DNA of 64,000 nt from NCBI GenBank assembly GCA_947493995.1, contig CANLTJ010000002.1, positions 423,269 to 487,268 of the forward strand. The letters are read 5' to 3'. The position numbers and the translations under genes are program-made. Below are positions 1 through 11,079 of the stretch, in pieces. The notes below the pieces were generated by a model. The model did not search any database. It was not told the DNA's origin and was given only the letters and a program-made list of their open reading frames with translations. Source of the DNA: an uncultured Arachnia sp. GTDB taxonomy: Bacteria; Actinomycetota; Actinomycetes; Propionibacteriales; Propionibacteriaceae. How positions within the stretch are numbered: position 1 is the stretch's first letter; each line of letters begins with the position of its first letter.

Positions 1-318
1 GACGCTACGTGCCCAGTAGCGGCGCCGGGAGTGATCGGAGGAGACGAACTCCTGATAGGTCATGGGGGCTCGGGGAATGGCACCTCGGCCGCGATAGTCG
101 GGCAGCCCCGACGCAGTCGAGGTCCCTGCCCCCGTGAGGACCATGGTCGGCAGATGCCCGATTGCAGCAGCAGCTGCGGCCACTTCGTCGGCCGAGGACA
201 CCAAACCGAAGGACGAGTCATCGGGCGGGCCCCACACCTTGCTGGGCAAAACACTCTCGCCGGCCTGTGCGGTACGGAACCAGCCCCCGACATCCGGGGG
301 GATTTGTTGCTGTGACAC
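1..318 (-). CDS. Sir2-family NAD-dependent protein deacetylase, N-terminal part, runs off left edge
   Basis: Manual minus-strand translation from GTG at 318: VSQQQIPPDVGGWFRTAQAGESVLP...LPTMVLTGAGTSTASGLPDYRGRGAIPRAPMTYQEF; GAGxSxxSGxPDYRG is the sirtuin NAD-binding signature. Absent from the supplied ORF track. Confidence 0.88.
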   Translation of the reverse strand, partial: MSQQQIPPDVGGWFRTAQAGESVLPSKVWGPPDDSSFGLVSSADEVAAAAAAIGHLPTMVLTGAGTSTASGLPDYRGRGAIPRAPMTYQEFVSSDHSRRRYWARSV

Positions 319-442
319 ACCCACAGGCTACCTGCGGCCATCCCACGCGCCGGGCGAGCTTCCAGCGTCGAACAATCCCGCTGTTACGCTTGAACGGCCG
401 TCACAGGCGATGTCCTCAGGTCTTCCACCCAAGAAAGCGACC

Positions 443-1267
443 ATGATCACATTCGAGAATGTGCGCAAGGAGTATCCGGACGGCACCGTCGCAGTGAATG
501 ACTTCTCTCTGGAGATTCCCTCGCATGAAGTGGTGGTCCTTCTGGGTTCCTCCGGCTGCGGCAAGACCACACTCATGCGCATGGTCAACCGCATGGTGGA
601 CCCGTCCGCAGGCGTCGTCGCCATCGACGGCGAGGACGTGGCTCACACTGACCCGGTGCGGCTGCGACGCAGCATCGGCTACGTCATGCAATCGGGAGGT
701 CTGCTGCCGCACCGCACGGTGGCAAGCAATATCTCCACTGTGCCGATGCTGCTGGGTGAGACGCGACGCGCCGCTAACGCCCGGGCCATGGAGCTGCTGG
801 AGACTGTCGGACTGCCGACCAGCGTCGCCAAGCGCTACCCCAGCCAACTTTCCGGTGGCCAGCGCCAACGCATCGGCGTGGCCCGGGCTCTCGCGTCGGA
901 TCCGAACATCCTGCTGATGGACGAACCGTTCGGGGCCGTGGACCCGGTGGTGCGCGCCGAACTGCAGACCGAGTTGCTGCGCCTGCAGAGTGAACTCGCC
1001 AAGACCATCCTGTTCGTGACGCACGACGTGGACGAGGCGTTCATTCTGGGCCAGAAGGTGTTGGTGTTGCGCACGGGCGCAGAGGTGGCGCAGAGCGGCA
1101 GTCCCGCCGACATCCTTCTGGACCCCGCGGATGACTTCGTTGCCGACTTCATTGGTGGCGATCGTCGACATCTCCGAACCGAGATGCGCGATGGCCGCCA
1201 TATCGTCGTGGACGCTGCCGGTCGCCTCACCGGAGTCATGCAGGACGATCCCAGGCTGGCCGGATGA
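443..1267 (+). CDS. Osmoprotectant/glycine betaine ABC transporter ATP-binding protein (OpuCA/ProV-like)
   Basis: Walker A GSSGCGKTT, signature LSGGQRQRIGVARAL, Walker B ILLMDEPFGAVD; start trimmed to ATG at 443 (MITFENVRKEYPDG). Confidence 0.92.
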   Translation: MITFENVRKEYPDGTVAVNDFSLEIPSHEVVVLLGSSGCGKTTLMRMVNRMVDPSAGVVAIDGEDVAHTDPVRLRRSIGYVMQSGGLLPHRTVASNISTVPMLLGETRRAANARAMELLETVGLPTSVAKRYPSQLSGGQRQRIGVARALASDPNILLMDEPFGAVDPVVRAELQTELLRLQSELAKTILFVTHDVDEAFILGQKVLVLRTGAEVAQSGSPADILLDPADDFVADFIGGDRRHLRTEMRDGRHIVVDAAGRLTGVMQDDPRLAG

Positions 1268-1920
1268 GATTCGACTGGATGGCGGACAACGCCGATCGCA
1301 TCCTGGCGCTGGCCCTGGCGCATGTGCAGGTTGCCGTGATCCCCATCGTGGCGAGCCTTCTCCTCTCGGTACCCATCGCGTGGTGGGCCCACCGCCAGCA
1401 GACGGCGCGACGCATTCTGGTGCCGCTCAGCAGCATCCTCTACGCCCTGCCGTCGCTGCCGCTGTTCATCATCCTTCCCGTGATCATCGGCACCCAGGTG
1501 CTGGATCCACTAAATCTCGTCATCGCGCTCACGCTGTTCGGGATTGCACTCATGGTGCGCACCGCCGTCGACGCCTTCGACTCGGTCGGACGGGTCACAC
1601 GCGACGACGCCCTGGCCGTGGGGCACTCACCCGGGCAGGTGTTCTGGCGCGTGGCGCTGCCGCTCGCCGGCCCACCACTCATGGCGGGAACCCGTGTTGT
1701 GAGTGCCTCGACGCTGTCGCTGGTGTCGGTGGGCGCACTCATCGGTGTGCCGTCGCTCGGGTACTTCTTCACCAATGGCTATCAGCGCGGATTCCCCACG
1801 GAGATCCTGACGGGCGTCCTGGGCACCGTCGTCCTCGCTGTGATCTTCGACGCCGTCATCGTGGTGGTGGGGCGCCTCCTGATGCCGTGGGTGCGGGCCA
1901 CCGACAGGAGGCGGGCGTGA
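1264..1920 (+). CDS. Osmoprotectant ABC transporter permease (OpuCB-like)
   Basis: Hydrophobic BPD-type permease, overlaps the upstream ATPase gene by 4 bp; conserved ALPSLPLFIILPVIIG region. Confidence 0.88.
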   Translation: MRFDWMADNADRILALALAHVQVAVIPIVASLLLSVPIAWWAHRQQTARRILVPLSSILYALPSLPLFIILPVIIGTQVLDPLNLVIALTLFGIALMVRTAVDAFDSVGRVTRDDALAVGHSPGQVFWRVALPLAGPPLMAGTRVVSASTLSLVSVGALIGVPSLGYFFTNGYQRGFPTEILTGVLGTVVLAVIFDAVIVVVGRLLMPWVRATDRRRA

Positions 1921-2711
1921 ACCAAGTCGTCGACGCCTTCGCTTGGCTGGCGGACCCCGTGAACTGGTCGGGCTCCGGCGGCATCGGGGTACGCATCCTC
2001 GAGCACCTCTGGTACACCCTGCTCGCCGTCGTGCTGGCGGCCGTCATTGCCGTCCCCGCCGGGCTGTTCATCGGCCACACCGGCAAGGGCCGGGGCATCG
2101 CCATCGGCCTCACCGGCGCCCTACGGGCCCTACCGTCACTCGGGCTGCTGACGTTTCTCGCGGTCATCATGGGGTTGGGCATCAACCTCGCGATCGTGCC
2201 CTCCACCATCGTCCTGGCCATCCTGGCCATCCCTCCCCTCCTGGCAGCCTCCTACTCCGGTGTGGAGGCCGTCGACGGTGACGTGGTGGACGGCGCCCGG
2301 GCCACCGGCCTGACGGAATGGCAGATCGTCTTCCGCGCTGAAGTGCCCCTGGCCGGCCCCCTGCTGATCGGTGGCCTGCGCTCAGCGATGCTGCAAGTCA
2401 TCGCCACGGCAACTCTCAGCGCCTACCTGGGATTGGGGGGACTGGGTCGCTTCATCTTCGACGGGCAGGCCATCCGCGATTACACCCAGATGCTGGGCGG
2501 GGCGATCGTCGTGATCGCCCTGGCGCTCGCCATCGACGGGATCATCCTGCTGGCCAAGAAGTTGCTGCTGCCTCCCGGCGTGGCGATCGCTCTGGGGACT
2601 GCCAGCACCGTCGAGAACGGCAACAAGAACGCTGACACGGCTGCACCCGGGAACACCGACGACAGGCCAGACGAAGGCGCTGCGCTCACCGCCGCCCCTT
2701 CGGCCGACTAG
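1917..2711 (+). CDS. Osmoprotectant ABC transporter permease (second subunit)
   Basis: GTG start at 1917 overlaps the upstream stop; ALRALPSLGLLTFLAVIMGLGINLAIVPSTIVLAILAIPPLL is typical of OpuC permeases. The ORF track over-extends it to 1131. Confidence 0.88.
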   Translation: MNQVVDAFAWLADPVNWSGSGGIGVRILEHLWYTLLAVVLAAVIAVPAGLFIGHTGKGRGIAIGLTGALRALPSLGLLTFLAVIMGLGINLAIVPSTIVLAILAIPPLLAASYSGVEAVDGDVVDGARATGLTEWQIVFRAEVPLAGPLLIGGLRSAMLQVIATATLSAYLGLGGLGRFIFDGQAIRDYTQMLGGAIVVIALALAIDGIILLAKKLLLPPGVAIALGTASTVENGNKNADTAAPGNTDDRPDEGAALTAAPSAD

Positions 2712-2750
2712 CATCGAAGACACGACAATCCTCTCGAAAAGGACCCAGAC

Positions 2751-3692
2751 ATGACTTCATTGTTCCCCCGACGTGCTTTCGTGGGCATCGCCGCCGCCGC
2801 GGCCCTGCTTGCCGGCTGCTCCGACGCCGACCCCATGGCCGCCGATCCAGCGACCACCGATGGCGGCGGTGAGCCTGCCTCCTCCACGGTGACGGTCGGC
2901 TCCGCCGGCTTCCCCGAGGCCGAAATCATCGCGGAGCTCTACGCCCAGGCGCTCGAGGCTGACGGCTTCACCGTTGAGCGCAACATGCAGATCGGTTCCC
3001 GCGAAACCTACATCCAAGCCCTCGAGGACGGCTCCGTCGACCTCCTGCCCGAATACACCGGCAACTTGCTCCAGTTCTACAACCCCGACGCCACGGCCCA
3101 GACGGCGGATGAGGTGCTCTCCGCCCTGCGGGAGGAGGCCCCGGAGGACGTCCGAATCCTGGAGCCCTCCTCGGCAGAGAACAAGGACTCCTATGTGGTG
3201 ACCTCGGAGTTTTCGACGGAGAACGACATCAACTCCTTGGCCGATCTCTCGGACTATGATGGGACCCTGCGGCTCGCCGCCAACCCCGAGCTCCCCAACC
3301 GTCCCTATGGCCCCATGGGCCTGACGGAGATCTACGGCGTCCCTGAGGAGAACATCGACTTCACCCCCATCGACGATGGCGGTGGCCCGCTGACCGTTGC
3401 CGCACTGGCCGACGGGGACGTCGACATGGTGGATCTCTACTCCACCACCCCCGCCATCACCGAGATGGATTTCGTGGTGCTCGAGGACCCGGAGGACATG
3501 ATCATCGCCCAGCAGGTGTTCCCGCTGGTCAGTGACAGCGTGGACGAGTCGGCCGACGAGACCCTCAACTCCGTCAGCGAAGCACTCACGACGGAGGACC
3601 TCATCGACATGAACGCCCGCAACCAGGGCGAGGAGAAAGCCGCACCCGCAGACATCGCGTCGGACTGGCTCGAGGAGAATGGCTTGGTGTGA
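2751..3692 (+). CDS. Glycine betaine/choline-type substrate-binding lipoprotein (OsmoF/OpuCC-like)
   Basis: Lipobox LLAGC; SAGFPEAEIIAELYAQALEADGFTVERNMQIGSRETYIQALEDGSVDLLPEYTG typical of OpuCC family; fourth gene of the operon. Confidence 0.9.
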   Translation: MTSLFPRRAFVGIAAAAALLAGCSDADPMAADPATTDGGGEPASSTVTVGSAGFPEAEIIAELYAQALEADGFTVERNMQIGSRETYIQALEDGSVDLLPEYTGNLLQFYNPDATAQTADEVLSALREEAPEDVRILEPSSAENKDSYVVTSEFSTENDINSLADLSDYDGTLRLAANPELPNRPYGPMGLTEIYGVPEENIDFTPIDDGGGPLTVAALADGDVDMVDLYSTTPAITEMDFVVLEDPEDMIIAQQVFPLVSDSVDESADETLNSVSEALTTEDLIDMNARNQGEEKAAPADIASDWLEENGLV

Positions 3693-3821
3693 GCCTCCCT
3701 CACTCAAGTTTGATGTGGGTGAACCCCTCGTCGCGCTAGGTTGGATGTCAATGGCCCGACGGATCATCCATCCGTCCGGGCCCACATCGCCCACTCGTCA
3801 CAACAGGAGGAGAAACACACG

Positions 3822-4415
3822 ATGGCAGCAAAGAAGACGTCCCGCAGCAATCTGATGGGGTCCTACACGGTTCCAGGCCTCGATGTTGAAAAGGGCCAGA
3901 AGCTGGCCCGCGAACTGCAGACTTGTTTGCACAATCTGAACGACCTGCATCTCACGCTCAAGCATGCCCACTGGAACGTTGTCGGACCCAAGTTCATCAG
4001 CGTTCACGAGATGTTCGATCCGCAGGTGGACAGCGTCCGTGAGATGACCGACACGGTCGCGGAGCGCATGGCCACCATGGGCGTTCCTCCCGTTGGCACG
4101 CCAGGGGCACTGGTGAAGGACCGCGACTGGGAGGACTACTCCATCGGTCTCGCGCAGGCCTCGGAGCACCTCGGCGCCCTGGACCTGACCTACTCCCGCG
4201 TGATCGAGAACCACCGCCGGGTGATGGAGATCGCCGGCGAGATCGACCCGATCACCGAGGACATCCTGATCGGCCAGGCCGGTGAGATGGAGCAGTACCA
4301 GTGGTTCGTCCGCGCACACCTGCAGGACGACGAGGGCCAGCTCTCCACCGAATCCGCCACCACGGAGAAGGAAGCGGCGGCGCAAGCGATGGAGGGCGAT
4401 CGCAAGATCGACTGA
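3822..4415 (+). CDS. dps: Dps-family DNA-binding ferritin-like protein
   Basis: LHDLHLTLKHAHWNVVGPKFISVHEMFDPQVD... matches the Dps ferroxidase pattern; start trimmed to ATG 3822. Confidence 0.9.
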   Translation: MAAKKTSRSNLMGSYTVPGLDVEKGQKLARELQTCLHNLNDLHLTLKHAHWNVVGPKFISVHEMFDPQVDSVREMTDTVAERMATMGVPPVGTPGALVKDRDWEDYSIGLAQASEHLGALDLTYSRVIENHRRVMEIAGEIDPITEDILIGQAGEMEQYQWFVRAHLQDDEGQLSTESATTEKEAAAQAMEGDRKID

Positions 4416-4433
4416 TCGCCGCACAAATAGAGC

Positions 4434-4469
4434 CGAAGGGGCCCCGGACATCCTCCGGGGCCCCTTCGC
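4434..4469 (+). terminator. Hairpin terminator after dps
   Basis: CGAAGGGGCCCCGGA-catc-CTCCGGGGCCCCTTCG stem just 3' of the dps stop; no long T tract. Confidence 0.7.
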
Positions 4470-4818
4470 TTCGCGTCCCTTGAACTGCGCTACTGCTCAC
4501 CGCCCATCTGAATCCGACGACGCTTGACCAGAAAGCGTGAGCACTCGCGTAAACCGGATCAACAGTATGACTTGATCGAATCGTTTTCACCGAGCTCATA
4601 CCTGGAGATGTTCGCCCGTCAGGCGATGCCCGGATGGACGGCGTGGGGCCATGAGTCCGGTATCGACTCCGCACCAAGAGACGCCGTGCTGCACGCCCGC
4701 CTCACCTCTCCATACCCGCCCTATAGCACGGGCGTGGAGACATAAGGCGGGCGCCGGAACATCAAGGCAGGCGTCGGGATGGTAGATAGCGGGCAGGCTT
4801 CGGGGTGTCGGCAGTACC

Positions 4819-6081
4819 TCACAGGTGGGGCAGTGATTGCGCCAGGGCTTCCCGTTCGGCCTGGAACTTCTGGTTGATCGCGAACGTGATGCCCAGCGTG
4901 ACGATTGGCATGAGTGCGACGCTGATGATCGGGACCTCCCAACCGCCCAGCTGTTCCGCGACGGCGCCCAGACCCACGGGCCAAATGGAGGCCAGCAAAA
5001 AGCCGACGCCGTTGGCCAGCGCCGACAGCCCCGCAACTTTCGTCAGGTCCGGATAGCCGGCAATGAGCGCGAGTGACATGGCCAGGTGGGCACCGGCGCA
5101 GACACCGGCGACCAGCGTCGCGGCCCATCCGAGGATCCCGTTCCCGAAGCCGAAGAACCCCATAGTCACCACCGCGGGAATGAAGACAATGCCGTATCCC
5201 ACCAGAACGGTGCGCCAGCGGGTGAACTCCAACAACTTCGGTCCGAACAGAGCGCCGGGGATCGCGGCCAGTGCATAGGCCCCGAGGATGGCGCCGGATT
5301 CCGCGTCGGAGGCGCCCGCCACCTGGAACCACGTGGGGCCCCACGTCATGATCGCGAAGAACATGGCCGACTGGACTCCCATGTGCGCCGCGATGGCGAG
5401 CAGCGTCGGCTCGCGGAACATCGCTCCCACGCCAGCCACGGACGCATTCTCCTGCCGACGAAACATCGCGCTGTCACGCTTCTTCGCCAGTCCCCAGCCG
5501 ATCAGCCACCACACGAGCACAGCCACGATGACGACCACCCACACGGAGATGGCTGCGTTCCAGCTGAGTCCCCACTGCTGCATGAGCGGTACGGTGGCAG
5601 CGGCACCCAAGGACGCGCCCACGTTCAGCCCGACGGAGAACCAGCCCATGTACGCGGTGGCCCGACGTGGATAGAAGGTGCGGATCGCCACGGGAACCAC
5701 CGCGTTGCCCATGCCCACCCCGATCGACAGCAGGATGGTTCCGCCCATCAACGCCAGCGTCGTGGGGATGAAACGCACGGCGGTGCCCGCGGCGACGATG
5801 ACCAGCAGGATGACGATGGTGAGCGGCGCACCGAAGCGTCGCACGACGGCGGGCGTGGCGAAGGCGAAGATGCCGAACACGAGCAGGGGGAGCGACCCCA
5901 GCCATCCCGCTTCAGCCTCGGAGAGGCCGAGTGATTCCCTGATCACCGGAATGACCGGCGCAACGTTGTTGACGGTCAGCCGGAGCGTGATCGACACGCC
6001 GACGAGGATGACGATGGCGTGCAGGAAGAAGGGCACCACATGGGTGGGCTCAGCGGCTCCCGTGGCGCGGCTGTGACTCAT
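4819..6081 (-). CDS. MFS transporter (CynX/NimT-like)
   Basis: 12-TM-like hydrophobic protein, FFLHAIVILVGVSITLRLTVNNVAPVIPVIRESLGLSEAEAGWLGSLPLLVFGIF. Confidence 0.85.
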   Translation of the reverse strand: MSHSRATGAAEPTHVVPFFLHAIVILVGVSITLRLTVNNVAPVIPVIRESLGLSEAEAGWLGSLPLLVFGIFAFATPAVVRRFGAPLTIVILLVIVAAGTAVRFIPTTLALMGGTILLSIGVGMGNAVVPVAIRTFYPRRATAYMGWFSVGLNVGASLGAAATVPLMQQWGLSWNAAISVWVVVIVAVLVWWLIGWGLAKKRDSAMFRRQENASVAGVGAMFREPTLLAIAAHMGVQSAMFFAIMTWGPTWFQVAGASDAESGAILGAYALAAIPGALFGPKLLEFTRWRTVLVGYGIVFIPAVVTMGFFGFGNGILGWAATLVAGVCAGAHLAMSLALIAGYPDLTKVAGLSALANGVGFLLASIWPVGLGAVAEQLGGWEVPIISVALMPIVTLGITFAINQKFQAEREALAQSLPHL

Positions 6082-6088
6082 CGGGCGA

Positions 6089-6796
6089 TCAGCTCAGCGC
6101 CGCGGCGACGGCAAGTTTCAGTGCACCCTGGAACTTGGTCTCCCGGTCCTCCGCGCTCATGTCGGAGCTGTGGTCGAGCAGGTGGTCCGAGACGGTCAGA
6201 ACGGTGAGCGCCTGGCGGCCGAACTCAGCCGCCGCCCCGTAGATGCCGGCCGCCTCCATCTCCACACCCAGCACGCCGTACTTGCTGAGCAGCTCGATGC
6301 TGCTGGCGCCCTCGAGGTAGAAGTGGTCCCTGGACAGGATGGGACCGACGTGGACGGTCATCGAGTCGTCGGCGGCAGCCACTGCCGCCGCGGCCAGGTT
6401 GAAGCTGGCGAGCGCAGCGAAGTTCAGCCCGGGCAGCCGCTGCTGGTTCATGTTGGAGTCCGTGTGTGCTCCCAGACCGACGATGACGTCGCCCACCTTC
6501 ACGTCGTGGGACATGCCACCGCAGGTGCCGACGCGGATGATGCGCTGCACGTCGTAGTGGTCGTACAGCTCGGTGACGTACAGGGTGGCTGAGGGCATGC
6601 CCATGCCGGAACCCATGACGGTCAGCGGTTTCCCGTCGACGGTGCCGGTGAAGCCGAGCATGCCGCGGACGTCGGTGACCAGTTCGGCGTCGTCCATGAG
6701 CAGGTGGGCGATCCGTTCGGCGCGCTTCGGGTCGCCTGGCATGATGACCGCCGGGGCGATCTGGTCCTTCTCGGCGCGGATGTGCGGTGTGGGCAT
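6089..6796 (-). CDS. deoD: Purine-nucleoside phosphorylase, DeoD-type
   Basis: MPTPHIRAEKDQIAPAVIMPGDPKRAERIAHLLMDDAELVTDVRGMLGFTG...VMGSGMGMPS; C-terminal VSDHLL. Confidence 0.94.
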   Translation of the reverse strand: MPTPHIRAEKDQIAPAVIMPGDPKRAERIAHLLMDDAELVTDVRGMLGFTGTVDGKPLTVMGSGMGMPSATLYVTELYDHYDVQRIIRVGTCGGMSHDVKVGDVIVGLGAHTDSNMNQQRLPGLNFAALASFNLAAAAVAAADDSMTVHVGPILSRDHFYLEGASSIELLSKYGVLGVEMEAAGIYGAAAEFGRQALTVLTVSDHLLDHSSDMSAEDRETKFQGALKLAVAAALS

Positions 6797-6934
6797 ATCG
6801 GGGTCCTTTCAAACACTCGCGGTGTTGTCACGTTGGCTGACTCCGAAAGCTTCTGGGTCAGCGGCTTGTCTCTCGACAGCATGGGATTCGCATGCCATCA
6901 CTTTGAAGTCTGGCAGATCGGGGCATGCGTAGCA

Positions 6935-7171
6935 TCAAACAGTGGTGTCCAGCACGTCGTCCAGGTCATTCCGGAGACTGGCTGTGTCCACCACCGGAAG
7001 GCTGCTCCGGCGAGAGATCAGCTGCTCGACAGGCACCGGCCGACGCGGCGGGGGCCCGATGGTCGCTACGGGCGCACCGTCGAGCGTGATCGTCAAGACA
7101 TCACCGCGGGCCGTATGAGCAAGGATGTCGTCGGTCCTGTGGAGCCAATCCATGACGGTGACGCTCTGCAT
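6935..7171 (-). CDS. Phd/YefM-like solitary antitoxin
   Basis: MQSVTVMDWLHRTDDILAHTARGDVLTITLDGAPVATIGPPPR resembles the prevent-host-death fold; no adjacent toxin ORF. Confidence 0.6.
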   Translation of the reverse strand: MQSVTVMDWLHRTDDILAHTARGDVLTITLDGAPVATIGPPPRRPVPVEQLISRRSSLPVVDTASLRNDLDDVLDTTV

Positions 7172-7348
7172 AGCCTTGAGCCTATTCCACCATGCGCCAC
7201 ACCCTGTCCGGGAGTGGTTGCACAGTCCCGCGCTGAAGGGCATGTAGCAGCAGATCGCACGGCACGGATCTCCTTGACCGCACCTCAGATGAAGCGCGCA
7301 CAGCACTCGGGACGACGCGACGTACCGCGATCGCCCCCTACAGACAGC

Positions 7349-7381
7349 AAGAACGTTCCTCCCGGTGGGAGGAACGTTCTT
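7349..7381 (-). terminator. Hairpin 3 nt downstream of tRNA-Ile
   Basis: Perfect 15-bp arms AAGAACGTTCCTCCC / GGGAGGAACGTTCTT with a 3-nt loop. Confidence 0.75.
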
Positions 7382-7384
7382 CGG

Positions 7385-7458
7385 TGGGCCTAACTGGACT
7401 TGAACCAGTGACCTCTGCCTTATCAGGGCAGCGCTCTAACCGTCTGAGCTATAGGCCC
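7385..7458 (-). tRNA. tRNA-Ile (GAT)
   Basis: Reverse complement GGGCCTATAGCTCAGACGGTTAGAGCGCTGCCCTGATAAGGCAGAGGTCACTGGTTCAAGTCCAGTTAGGCCCA folds as a cloverleaf with GAT anticodon. Confidence 0.96.
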
Positions 7459-7513
7459 GTGCACCGCTCGCTGACTCTATCGCAACGGCTGGCAGGCGAT
7501 CAAACCACGAACC

Positions 7514-8288
7514 TCAGTCCTCGGCCAGCGTGACCTCGAGACCGCCCATGACGGTGGCCGCAAGGTTGTAGAGGAAGGCGAAGAGCGTCGCCACTGCCGT
7601 GATGATGACCACGTCGATGGCTGCAAGCACCGCGGCGAAGCCCAGGATGCGGGACCCGCTGATGTAGTCCTGCACCCGGAACTCACCGCCCGGACTCTGG
7701 TCCCCCACCAGGGTGGTCAGGAAGGAGTCGACCGCCTCCAGCGCACCGGAACTGAGGATGATGGCCCACAACACATAGACAATCACGATCAGCATCACGC
7801 CGAAGCCGATGGCAAACAGGAACGTCGTCTTCATGACGGACCACGGGTCGATCCGCGCCAGTCGCAGCCGAGCCTTTCGGGTGCGACGCGTACCCGTCCT
7901 AGGCATCATCGGTGCAGCATTCGACGCGCCCCCCGCCGACGCACGCGATGACGGAGCCGAGGCAGCGGACCCCGCACTCACAGCGGTACCGGCGCTTCTC
8001 GACGTCGGTCGCACCGGCGCCGGGACCGCCGTGCCCAGCGGACGGCTTGCCCACTCGACGGCCGACTGGTTGCGATTCCCTGTCCCGGAAACGGCTGTCG
8101 TCTCCGCAGCTGACTCCTCGTCCCGTTCCTGCCGTGCAGCCGGAGAGGAGGGTGAGCTCACGCCCACAGAGGTGCTTGAGGATGCACTGTTCCCGTCTGC
8201 GTCGCGATAGAGTTCACCGCCCTCATTGTCACGGTCCATCGAGAAGTCCAGGCCCGGGGAGCCATCAGGACCGGGCCAGCGGGGGGCG

Positions 8289-8296
<8 letters not shown>
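7514..8296 (-). CDS. DUF3566-family membrane protein
   Basis: Low-complexity N-terminus then [38 protein letters not shown]...; immediately downstream of gyrA as commonly seen in Actinobacteria. Confidence 0.85.
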
Positions 8297-10967
<2,671 letters not shown>

Positions 10968-11005
10968 CTCTTACCTGTGTGCTTGGAACAGTGCTGTGTG
11001 GACCT

Positions 11006-11070
11006 GACCCCGGTCCGGGGGTCTAGAGGGGCAAAGCCCCCGTATGGAAGCCACGGGGGCTTCCCCCGTG
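11006..11070 (-). promoter_or_regulatory. Cluster of overlapping inverted repeats between gyrB and gyrA (attenuator-like)
   Basis: Minus strand: CACGGGGG-AAG-CCCCCGTG (11052-11070); AAGCCCCCGT/ACGGGGGCTT (11034-11043 with 11053-11062); GGGGC-TTT-GCCCC (11028-11040); GACCCC/GGGGTC (11006-11023). Confidence 0.6.
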
Positions 11071-11079
11071 TGCCGTAGG

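Noticed and set aside
1131-1916. Upstream extension of the second permease ORF
   Set aside because: Overlaps the ATPase and first permease genes out of frame; the GTG at 1917 gives standard operon coupling.
2757-3794. 345-aa minus-strand ORF
   Set aside because: Antisense shadow of the substrate-binding protein gene; Gly/Val/His repetitive composition.
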